From assembly GCA_963930735.1 (NCBI GenBank), contig OZ005742.1, forward strand, positions 200,141,803 through 200,205,802: 64,000 nt of DNA. The letters are read 5' to 3'. Position numbers and translations under genes: made by a program. Source of the stretch: Dioctria linearis (taxonomy: Eukaryota > Arthropoda > Insecta > Diptera > Asilidae). Below, one piece after another: positions 11,244 through 20,331 of this stretch; the stretch's first letter is position 1, and every line of letters starts with the position of its first letter. Below the pieces are notes generated by a model that was not told the DNA's origin, did not search any database, and worked only from the letters and a program-made list of their open reading frames with translations.

Positions 11244-13010
11244 TCAGACTGTAATAGAGTCCTCCCCCAGGTTAGCTGTGATTTTCTGGCATTCAAGCAT
11301 AGTTTTCATCCATTTTATCAAGGAAGGTTCGAATCCTTTTTTGGAAGGTGCACTCTCAGTCGCCTCAAAGGAGGTATTGTCAAATCCTCCTTCGATTTCT
11401 AGGACAACACTATGTAGGGCAGTTGTGGTAGACTTCCCTGCTTGATAAACATGTTGATTTGGGTGCAGCAGTGACAGGTTGAGTGCACCGTTCGTAATAT
11501 GGTTGTCTAACACTTTGTCCATTGCTTTGAGCAGAAATTATCGGACGTTAGGATTTGGGTAATGAAGGTGAACGCCCTCCCCCTTTAGGTATAAATGCTA
11601 CCTTAACTTTTCTCGACGTCCTTGGTATATACCCTAGACTTAGAGTATAACTTGCTCTAAAGGTCGTCATGGTATTTGGCAGTATCTCCTCTAGCCCTTG
11701 TTGAAGTATGGCCGGAAATATTCCATCAGCTTTAGGTGATTTGAATGACTTAAAGGTGTTAACGGTCCATTTAACTTTCCTTGGGGTGAAGATTCTGCCA
11801 GAGAAACTTTTAATGCTATTGATTGTTGTGCATTCAGGTCTTAGCTCTTCGGGGAATTCGTTGAATAACTCTCGAATCAGGAAACTAAGTTTGTAATAAC
11901 CAACTTACTGTTTCTTCCCGGCTACACGTGTAGCCACCACAGACTTTCTGTAGAAGGCCGATACCATTGGTGTGATCCTTAGGGAGAACTTTTTGAAGTA
12001 TTGCACTTGTGGGTAGATCATCAATACCCTCTCAGAGATTTCTCCAGGTTCTTCTCTAGGATTTCCGAAACTCTTGATTGTATTCAGTCCAGGCGCGCTT
12101 GTAGTCATTTCAACCACCTGTTGTTTTTGCCTTATTGAAGAGCCTTCTAGAATTGGCTCTTATTCTATATAGTTCCCTGTTCCACCAGAGCTCAGCTCGT
12201 GTTATTTCCCTTTATTGAACAAGGCAACCTTGTTCATAAGAGCAGATGTTCAGTCTATGCATATGGGAGGAGATACTGTCTAGATGCATACGGCTCTCAA
12301 TTTAACCGTTTTCGAGCTCCTCTAGACCCATTCTGATGTATTCACTATAGGAATTCCAATCAGTGAGACGTAAAACTCTTATTTCCTCCCTTTGCATAGG
12401 GGAAGCCTTAATATGGAGCCTGATATGGTTGTGGTCCGACATTGGGGCCTCGCTAGATACATGTAATTTTGCAATGCCATCCGCCATATTTGGGCTGATG
12501 TGTGTTAAGTCCACCACCTCTTGGCGGTGCAGAATATTGGTTCGTTCCCTATATTAGCTATGTCTATATTATTTTTAACTAAATAGTCAAAAAGGTATCC
12601 ACCTCGACTGTTGGTGTCACTGCTTCCCCATACAACGTGGTGGGCATTCGCGTGACACCCGAAGATGTAGGAAATCCAGAAGTTTTGTTATGCTTGCCTT
12701 TGTCTGTTTACACCTCCACTATAGGGCAGCCACTAGGTCCCGACAGACAGTTCTGTAATAGGAAGGAAGTCAATATTAGGTATAAAAAGCATTGCCAAAC
12801 TTGGGGTGGCATGGTTCCTATGGTAGATCAACTTACCCTGTTTAGTTGGAAACCCTTTTACTAGACATCTAACAACCCAAGGTTCCTGAAGAAGTGCTAT
12901 GTCTATACCACCCCAAAGAATCTTCTGCTAAGAACATCTGAGGCAGCGTTTGCATGACGAACATTCATTTAGAGTAGTAGCTTAATATCACTCCAGCTTT
13001 CAGTCATTAA
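11244..13010 (-). pseudogene. LINE ORF2 remnant: endonuclease plus partial RT
   Basis: Endonuclease start near 13.0 kb (LNVRHANAASDVLSRRFF, compare LQINRHYAKAASHVLSRRF in the plus copy). At 12302-12517 SSEAPMSDHNHIR carries the catalytic SDH. At 11905-12117 there is a linker with REEPGE and FKKFSLRITPMVSAF. Then SFSGRIFTPRKVKW and ADGIFPAILQQGLEEILP lead into RT. The segment 11244-11522 holds EIEGGFDNTSFEA (normally IEGAFDNT) and GFEPSLIKWM. Many stops and frame changes. The enzyme would nick DNA and reverse transcribe. The catalytic box is not present before the truncation. Confidence 0.7.
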
Positions 13011-13049
13011 ATGTGACCTCTTTTTTGGTACTCTTTTTCGTTCCCTTTT

Positions 13050-13820
13050 ACGAGCCCTTCCCGTCGTCCGCCACTTGGGTCTTATTTAAGCGTTTTGGTC
13101 CTTTTAAATAGAAGGGGGGGGGGTACTGCGGATTTTCCAGGTGGTTTTAAATAGACCACTGCCTGCTCCCCAGCAGAGGGTGTCACAATAATCGGGCTGT
13201 TAAGGCCCCTTGTAGTTGTGGCTATTTTCTCAACCTGTCATGGGGTTCCCATTTGGGGTATCGCCCTTGGTGGCTCTGGTTCAGCCACATTAACTTTTTG
13301 AGGAGCCTCGGTATTAATCCCGAGTTTTATGCCCGAGGTTGAGGTGACCGTAGGTGCTGGGCCAAATGGCCGATGTGCAATTTGGGACACCCCAGGCTAT
13401 GGGTTGTCCTCTGCTGTTCTTCCTTTCTCCTTTTGCTGCTTTAGGTCTCCTTTCGGTCTAAGCTGCACCTGTCCAAAAAGGAAGTTAATCTTGAAGTTTA
13501 ACTTCCTGAGCCTTTCCGCCGAGGCCCCCGTATTTCTCCAGCTACTGAAAACGTTTCTTAGTGGCTCCGCTCCTCTTCTGGCTTTTACCTTTAGAATCCT
13601 TTTTGTGGCCTATTGGATCGTTATCACATACCTTTGAGGCCCCAGTGCAACCTTTTGAGTCTTTAGCGGAGCTCTGGATTCCTGTCTGATCACCTGGTTT
13701 CGCCTCACCAGATATAGTGTGTTGAATTACGACCAACTCTTCAGGATCCTTCTCACTCTCACGGTCCGGCGGTGAGATCAGCTCGACATGCTCATCAGAG
13801 AGAGAACAGTCTTCTCGCAT
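13050..13820 (-). pseudogene. LINE ORF1 remnant
   Basis: Starts at about 13820 (MREDCSLSDEHVELISPPD) with an acidic, Ser-rich N-terminus and a basic stretch SKGKSQKRSGATKKRF, comparable with SGAARKMFKWLL in the plus copy at 18.5 kb. The rest is frame-broken, with a Pro-rich tail. An RNA-binding role is inferred from position only. Confidence 0.5.
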
Positions 13821-14345
13821 AATCTCCGCTAGACCTTAGAGACCCTCGAAGGCCTGTTCTATGCGCAGGTCGTCTACTACGTCTGCTATTTGAGGCATCG
13901 TAGCTGCCTTTGGTTTTGGTACGTTGGGAGGGGCACCACCCTCTTCATTTTTAACTATGTGTTCAAATGTGCTTCCCACGAGTTACGAAGAAAAGGGTCA
14001 ACCACGGCAGAGGTTCGCATACCGTTGGAGGTCGGTATCCAGGTTCATCGTTCTAAGACACACTCACGTAGTGCCATTCATCCCAACGGCATGATTATTT
14101 ACACCTGGGAGTGCGGGTTTGATCTAGTTTTCCTCTCTAGCTCCGCCGTATTCAGTCAGTCATCTGGCTCACCCCAGGGGATGTCGCCATGCGCCTTTAC
14201 TGGAAGACCTCGGCCAGGATGTGAGTTCACGTCACGTACGGACGATCTTGAGAGAGAGATTTGCATAGAAGGGTTCTCCCCTGACGTTGTGTTAACGTAG
14301 TTCGCGTTAAACCCACCTTCTTCCCTATTTGATTGCATTGTCACG

Positions 14346-14589
14346 ACTTTGAAAAAAAACGTAAATAAGAAGATGCAAAAAAGTTTGGTAGAATGAAATC
14401 TGAAATGCAGTTGTGCGCCCGTCTTAAAATATTAATTTTAAGAGGGGAGAATAATTGAAATAATTGTATACATGTATGTACTGTAGTGTATCCCCCGCCC
14501 TTATTTTCACAGGTACTAAAAAAGGGCAAGACGATTATTTATTTCATTTCGAAAGGTAGCCTTCTGCCACTTTCCAATAAGCCATCTGT
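14346..14589. other. Spacer, no gene seen
   Basis: Short AT-rich gap between the LINE 5' end and the hairpin repeat. Confidence 0.4.
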
Positions 14590-15000
14590 CCTACAAGAAG
14601 AGAAGTCATGAAGCCCTGAAAAGAAAAAAAAATAATTCCAAACGAAAAATTTTAAATTTTGCAAAATGCGCACAAATTAGAATCCTTTCAAATAACTCCC
14701 GAAAATGAAAAAAAGAAAATAAATATTTCCAAACGAAAGATTCTAAATTGTGCAAAGGCGCACAAATTAGGACCGTTTACATAACTCCTGATAGGAAAAA
14801 ACAGATTTCCAAAAGAAAAATTCCGAGTTGTGCAAAGCTCGCAAAATTCACTATCTGTCCGATAAACCTTACCGTTTATAATCCAACATTCCAGGCACGT
14901 AACTGTACTTCGCTTAGCCGCAAACTATCGCATGAATACGAAATCATCCAATTGCGCCAACCCGGTAACAAAACCCCGAGCAGCAGTACTTAGCCTACAG
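14590..15000 (+). repeat. GTGC/GCAC hairpin repeat, diverged copy
   Basis: Order of motifs matches 26.4-26.96 and 52.1-52.7 kb: A-rich linker (TTTCCAAACGAAA), then short hairpins such as TTGTGCAAAGGCGCACAA, then CAGGCACGTAACTGTACTTCGC. Arms differ from the other copies but stay largely complementary. Confidence 0.55.
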
Positions 15001-15497
15001 GAAAAAAATGCCAGCGCGATTGAGCAGTCGAATGTATCGTATACCGAAAAAAAGAGGCTCGTCTGTCGTTGGCTGAAAAGAACTACGACGGCGTTGTAGG
15101 CGGACTGCGCGCTGAGTTTTGGTGTTGTTCTATACATGGTGGAGTAAAGTCGGGCAGTCAGAAGAGTTTTTGTATTTGCTGAACTTGGTAGGAAGCCAGT
15201 CGCGCGCGGATCTTGCAGGTTAGAACTCTATGAGCAAAACGGAATTTGTGGTTTTCTTAAGACGCGTGAAATATCACGATAATTACTAACGTGTGGCGCT
15301 ACTTTCTTCTTGCTCCAGTAAGAATAGCATGGCATAAGGAGGAATTCAGTGCAAAGTTAAATATGTGCGGCTGGCCGAAATAATTGATAGAGTGTGGTGC
15401 TACGTTCTTATTGCTCCAGCAAGAATATCATGGCATAAGGAGGCATGCAGTATAAAGTAATAATTGTGCTGTGCGGATTTAAATTTAATTTTTATTA
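15001..15497. repeat. Spacer with a duplicated ~100-bp unit
   Basis: A unit containing CATGGCATAAGGAGG occurs twice (around 15330 and 15432), each with a small hairpin near TTGCTCCAG. The left part resembles 52.84-52.96 kb, so both follow the GTGC hairpin repeat as one larger block. Confidence 0.5.
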
Positions 15498-15890
15498 CAG
15501 AGAATAGTTCTGTACGGACTTACCTGCGCGTTGTGATACCTCTGCTGGAAAATCAGTACTTTTGTCGTTATGCTGAAAGGAAAATATATTAGTATTTCAA
15601 GTAAATTTATTAAAGAAAATAGTTTAGTGCGGACTTACTTACGCGTAGTGATACCTCTTCTGTAAAATCAGTACTTTTCATCGTTATCCTGAATGTAAAA
15701 TATATTGGTATTTTAATTAAGTTTATTAAAAAAAATAGTTCTGTGCGGACTTACCTGCGCGTAGTGAGACCTTTTCTTGAAAAATTAAAACTATTCATTG
15801 TCTTCCTTAAAGGAAAATAGATCAGTATTTTAATTGAATTTATTAAAAATAATAAAAAAAAAATCGGTACTTCTTCGTCTTCCTGAAAGC
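15498..15890 (-). repeat. Exon-like tandem array (3 units plus a partial)
   Basis: About 116-bp units on the minus strand. Each has a pyrimidine-rich acceptor-like end (TTTTCCTTTCAG or TTTTACATTCAG, TTTAAG in one), a 49-51 nt segment and GTAAGT. Segments lie at 15524-15572, 15639-15688 and 15755-15805, and a fourth begins at 15882 without a donor. One frame reads MKSTDFTEEVS in unit 2, MNSFNFSRKGL in unit 3 and DKSTDFPAEVS in unit 1, so units 1 and 2 are open and alike. Function unknown; see findings. Confidence 0.55.
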
Positions 15891-15959
15891 ATAGTGACGT
15901 CGTTATTGTCAATACCTGAGAATATAAATAAATATGTATATAGATGTAAAACAAAAGAG

Positions 15960-16163
15960 GATGAAGGTTTGAAGATTATTTGTTGATAAATTTGATCAGA
16001 GAAGGAAGAGAAATTGATACGACCACTTCACTGTTGCCGCTTGGCTGGAAACAGGTTGGGCCAAACCAGGTACACATAAGGAAGCTTGTAAGTCTAGTTA
16101 AGCATATTATATATATATTTTTTGTTGTGTTTGCTTCAAAACTCTGATTTTTTTTGTCATATT
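15960..16163. other. Spacer, no gene seen
   Basis: Short AT-rich interval without recognisable features. Confidence 0.4.
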
Positions 16164-17550
16164 CAGGGTGTCCCGTAAGTCGACGTCAAGCCGGAATCGG
16201 GTGATACACCAAATCATAACTGTTACCAGAAAAATATTAAAACAAATCTAAGTCATGTATTTTTCAAATTATAGACATATCTTTTATTTTCGAGAAAATG
16301 TACACCCTGTGATGGTTTTTTAGCTCCTGTTGCTACAAATCTTTACTTTTTTTCAATTTTATTTTTCTTATGTAGTCCCGAATTGTGCTTGCCGAACCAA
16401 GAATAGAAAATTAATATTTCACCCAACTTTAACTGACTGTAATGAAAAAAAAATGTACTACGCCAGTTTGGCAAGTAACTTTAAAAGTGGACGCATTTAA
16501 TAAGGATTCTAAAATGGTATAAGATTTGCTACAATATTTCTTAGATTACGGAAAAAAAAATTTCTTCAAGAAACCCAATTTCGGAAAATTTTATTTCACA
16601 TACTAAAAATGATTGTAGTGTACCCAAAGCTTGCCGTAAGACCATAACTTTAAGATTCTAGTTTGAGTGAAACGGAGAGTCATTGCATGAAATATGAGTG
16701 AGCAAGATAGTGACGCTAGCTCGTCAATTAATTGAGTTTTAACAAATGTGTATTGTCTACTCTCCACAGGGGGCCGACTTCCAAAGGAAGGAAGGAAGAG
16801 TTCCTTACTGTACGAGGACGTATTACTTCAAGCAGTTGAAGAAGACCCAAGTACTTCGGTACGTGCAATTCAGGAAAGCACAGGTGTGCCTAAAAGTATA
16901 TCTCACCGAATTTTACAAAAATATGAAAGCGTCACTATCTGTCTCGCTCACACTTCATGTAATGACTCTCCATCTCACTCAAACTAGAATGTTAAAGTTA
17001 CAGTCTTACGGCAAGATTTGGGTACACTAGAATCATTTTTAGTAGGTGAAAATTTTTTTTTCGAAACTGGGTTTCTTGAGGAATTTTTTTTTTTTTTGGT
17101 GTAATCTAAGAATTATTGTAGCAAGTGTTATACTATTTTAGAATCCTTATTAAATGCGTCAACTTTTAAAGTTACTTGCTAAACTGGCGTAGTACATTTT
17201 ATTTTTCATTACAGTCAGTTAAAGTTGGGAGAAATATTAAATTTCTATTCTTGGTTCGGCAAAATGTGACATTTGCTTCCAAGCTGGAACAGTTGGCTTT
17301 GAATTTAAAGCAACAGGTTACATAAGCACAACTCGGAATTACATTAGAAAAATAAAATTGAAAAAAAGTAAAGATTTGTAGCAACAGGAGCTAAAAAACC
17401 ATCACAGGGTGTACATTTTCTCGAAAACAAAAGAAATGTCTATTATTTGAAAAATACATCACTTGGATTTTTTTAAATATTTTTCTGGTAACTGTTATGA
17501 TTTGGTCAATCACCCCTTTCCGGCTTGACGTTGGCTTACGGGCCACCCTG
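16164..17550. mobile_element. Foldback element with ~555-bp inverted arms around a transposase HTH
   Basis: Left end CAGGGTGTCCCGTAAGTCG and right end CTTACGGGCCACCCTG are inverted copies. Complementarity continues through almost the whole element: left arm to about 16717, right arm from about 16928, with the landmark GCTCCTGTTGCTACAAATC in the left arm and its complement at 17371-17389. The right arm has an extra ~62 bp (17261-17323) absent from the left. The TSD is unclear. The coding centre points to the Tc1/mariner group. Confidence 0.8.
16748..16927 (+). pseudogene. Mariner-type transposase N-terminal helix-turn-helix, fragment
   Basis: The central 210 bp encode GRLPKEGRKSS, EDVLLQAVEEDPSTSVRAIQ and ESTGVPKSISHRILQKYE. 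This is the paired-like helix-turn-helix that starts many mariner-related transposases and binds the terminal repeats. No DDE/D catalytic domain follows; the frame runs straight into the inverted arm. The fragment looks like the part left after an internal deletion or inverted duplication of a longer element. HTH assignment is fairly sure, exact family is not. Confidence 0.6.
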
Positions 17551-17869
17551 TATATATGTATATATATCTATATATAGATGGTTTTTTTGTCGCATTGGCT
17601 TATGCTAGTATTGTTTAAGTTGTTTTTTTTTACTATATTAGTTTCCCTCGCCTCGGCGGGAATTAGGTTAGTAGGGCCTAGCCAACAGAAAGGAAAGAAA
17701 AAAATAGTTAAGGGCTCAACAAATTTATATTAGGAGGGGAAAAAACAAAGAAGAGGAGGAAGAAACTGAAATAAACATTTACGTTAGTGTGATTATAACT
17801 GTGACAAAGCCTTGTTATTCGCGAGCTAGCCACTTTCATCCCTCTCTTCCTGATTGTTTATATATAGGT
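17551..17869. other. Spacer, TA-rich, no gene seen
   Basis: Begins with an alternating TATA run after the foldback element and holds a purine-rich stretch near 17730-17770. Confidence 0.4.
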
Positions 17870-18349
17870 ATACGTTTGGTGCAGACATTGTAAGACACTT
17901 TCATTATGGGAACAAGGTGACTACAAGGCGCTTCATAACGTTAACGCCATATCAGGGGAGGAATTTTCCCAAGACCGTCTGTACGTGATGAAGAGTCACA
18001 TCCTGCTCGAGAAGTTCCTGCACAGGCAGTTGGTAGGCATCCTCAGGGGTACAGCTGGTTGCCTGACTGAATACGGCGGATCTAGAGAGGAAAACTGAAT
18101 AAAACCCGCAATCTTAGGTGTAAAGGATCGTGCCTGACTGCGTGAGTGTGTCTTATAACGATGAACTCCGGATACCAGGCGACCTCCGGTTTAAACCCTA
18201 GCCTTAGCTTAGTATGGCGGCTCTGCTGAGATAGACCAATCTTTCCGAGCATACTCGTGGGAATAAAATTCATAAGCCCGTAAATTCTGAGGAAGGTGCA
18301 CCTCTATATGCACCAAAAACCCAATCCGGGGTTCTTACTGACCCCTACA

Positions 18350-19380
18350 ACATCTAGGACATTACAAGTCCTTCATCTGACGGTGATGCGACGGATACAC
18401 TCCCCCTAGACGAGGAGGACCTTCTTAGGTCTCCAGAACATAGCCAGCAGGACAGCGGGAATACTGAAATTCCCACTGGCAAAGAGTGCAAGCCAAAGAT
18501 CTCTGGTGCGGCCAGAAAAATGTTTAAATGGCTTTTAAAACACGGTCACACAGAAGCAGAGGCTAGAAGGACTGTTGCACTTCAGACAAAGCAGCGGAGT
18601 GAGGAGAGTCTCAAAAAACGGACTCGCTCTGACGACTCTTCTCCTAAAGTGGAGCAACTTAGGGTTAAACGCGGTAAGGCAGCAACGGAAAATCCTTCAA
18701 AGAAGCACGTCTCCCTGCCTGCGCGTCAGCAGCCTTCTTATTAAGAGGTTGCAGAGAGCGTTCGGGTGGGTATTCTTCCCGTCGGTTATCCTGAGGTGGC
18801 ACTCAATGCCGATCAATTGATGTCTGTACAGGGTGCTATCTTGAGAGAACTCGCGGCAACAAAGAAAAGCCCCTAAACCCAAGATTCCTGGCCTCCAAAT
18901 TTAGACCAGCGTGGTTGGTTCTTAACTGCTTCAATCACGACACCGTGACGTGGCTGAAATGTGTAGTTGAAGAGCTAAAGCCCTGGGAGGGAGCCAACCT
19001 TGTGATGGTCGAGGAAAGTGAAATTCCTTTTGCTATACTTTCCAAACAGCGCTAAGGACCCTACGGAATTGATTCTCGAGGGTCAGAATTCGGGGACAGA
19101 GGGGTCTGAATGGATAGTATTGGGCAAGGTCCAAAAACCCTCAGTCACAGGGCTGACTTTCTCCGTAGACCACGTATCCATGGAGGAGCTAAAGAAGGCT
19201 CAATTCGCAATTGGGTACAAGTTCGGCTCTGTGTAACTTACACTAAAGGGTGGAGCAGTAAAGCTTCGGTCGAATGCTGGGGATGGCCCAAGCTAGAACA
19301 AAACTCTGGTGGCGGTCCTCAGCCTTCGACATCAGGAGTGAGCGGGCCTAAACTATTGGTCAAGGCAAAAGCCTGTGTTA
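18350..19380 (+). pseudogene. LINE ORF1, broken
   Basis: Acidic Asp/Ser-rich start (SSDGDATDTLPLDEEDLL), then a basic helix KMFKWLLKHGHTEAEARRTV, then LNADQLMSVQGAILREL. The second half has FRPAWLVLNCFNHDTVTWLK and LKPWEGANLVMVEES. The W-x-V-L and PWEGA pattern recalls an insect retrotransposon ORF1 domain I know as DUF4780 (assignment from memory). The last part, VECWGWPKLEQNSGGGPQPS, looks like a C-terminal linker. Stops and frameshifts near 18740, 18890 and 19050 break it. An RNA-binding or particle role is inferred from its ORF1 position. Confidence 0.6.
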
Positions 19381-19541
19381 TATATATACTTACCTTTTTA
19401 ATTTTAACTTTATTTATTTTCAAACACAACTTTCTTTCCTTAGATTTTAACTGTTATTCTTTTTTAGGCACAACTCTTTTTCTTAGATTTTATCTTATAT
19501 TCTTTTTTTTTTCGTTTTTCTTTTTTTTCAAACTCAACTGA

Positions 19542-20137
19542 GACCGCCGCGTATAGGATTTCTAAAAATCGATTCGATTCTTTAAATTTTACTGCCGCAC
19601 CGCCGTGTATAAAATTTTAATCACAACTCGGCTCTTGAACACTTTCGTCGCGATCAAGAGCTCTCGTTCAGGGTAGAAAATGCATAGATGCATTTCTACC
19701 CTGAGAAAATTTTTCATTTATTCTGAACTTGTTTAAACAAGTCCAGAATATTTTTCTTTGGACGATGGCTTGAAGAAATGAAATTTGATGTTTTTATAAA
19801 CATCAGGCACTGTCCCGTCGATTGAAATTGCGGCGCGCGTATACATATAATGTATTTTCGCGGCGCGCATTTAAGATCGTGAAAGTTTTTTTTTATATGT
19901 ATGTACGTTCGTACATACATATGGGTTTATTTTTCTTTTTAAATTAAATATTTCTACTGGCAAATTTGCCATGGGAATAATTTTGTTTTAATGCATGGAG
20001 TGTGAAGAAAATTCCTGATGCAATTTTTTTCACTGATCGAGTAGATAAGCTAATCATGTTTTTAGGCATGATTAGCTTATTGAAAATTTATATGGAGGAA
20101 ATCTTTTAAATAATTTTTTTTTGTTACCCTTTTTCAG
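19542..20137 (+). repeat. Multi-hairpin leader repeat, copy A
   Basis: Successive folds: GCTCTTGA/TCAAGAGC, then CAGGGTAGAAAATGCA/TGCATTTCTACCCTG (19669-19703), TTCTGAAC/GTCCAGAA, a TTTATAAACAT segment, a GCGCGC arm pair with ATACAT/ATGTAT inside, a perfect 13-bp arm pair ATATGTATGTACG/CGTACATACATAT (19895-19922), GAAAATT...AATTTTT, and CTAATCATG/CATGATTAG (20050-20075). It ends in TTACCCTTTTTCAG (20137), acceptor-like. It sits between LINE ORF1 and ORF2. Confidence 0.8.
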
Positions 20138-20331
20138 GTATGGTTTTAGATACATAACACGGGCCCTGGTAAAGCAGTCGGGACTGCATAGCCCAAGTCG
20201 GGGTCTTTCGAAAAGAAGTCTACAGGGACTTAGAAGAAGCCCCCTCCTGCCTGTGCCAAGGCGGACGAAAGCAAAAATCCTAAGGGATGCACTACCAAAG
20301 CTGACAGCGGCCATAACAACCCATCTTAGTC

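Larger units (their letters stand above)
11140..14345 (-). mobile_element. LINE of second family, minus-strand copy, decayed and 3'-truncated
   Basis: Read from 14345 downward: a 5' region homologous to 17.88-18.3 kb, an ORF1 (13.8-13.05 kb), then endonuclease and part of RT ending near 11.15 kb. The same order and similar peptides occur in the plus-strand copy at 17.9-25.7 kb. The RNase H and C-terminal zinc region are missing. This copy lacks the multi-hairpin insertion that the plus copy carries between ORF1 and ORF2, so it gives the uninterrupted junction. Confidence 0.75.

Noticed and set aside
17868..18098. 77-codon plus-strand frame after an acceptor-like TATATATAG (reads LYVMKSHILLEKFLHRQL)
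   Set aside because: The homologous stretch of the minus LINE copy (14.1-14.3 kb) does not keep this peptide, so it is more likely LINE 5' UTR.
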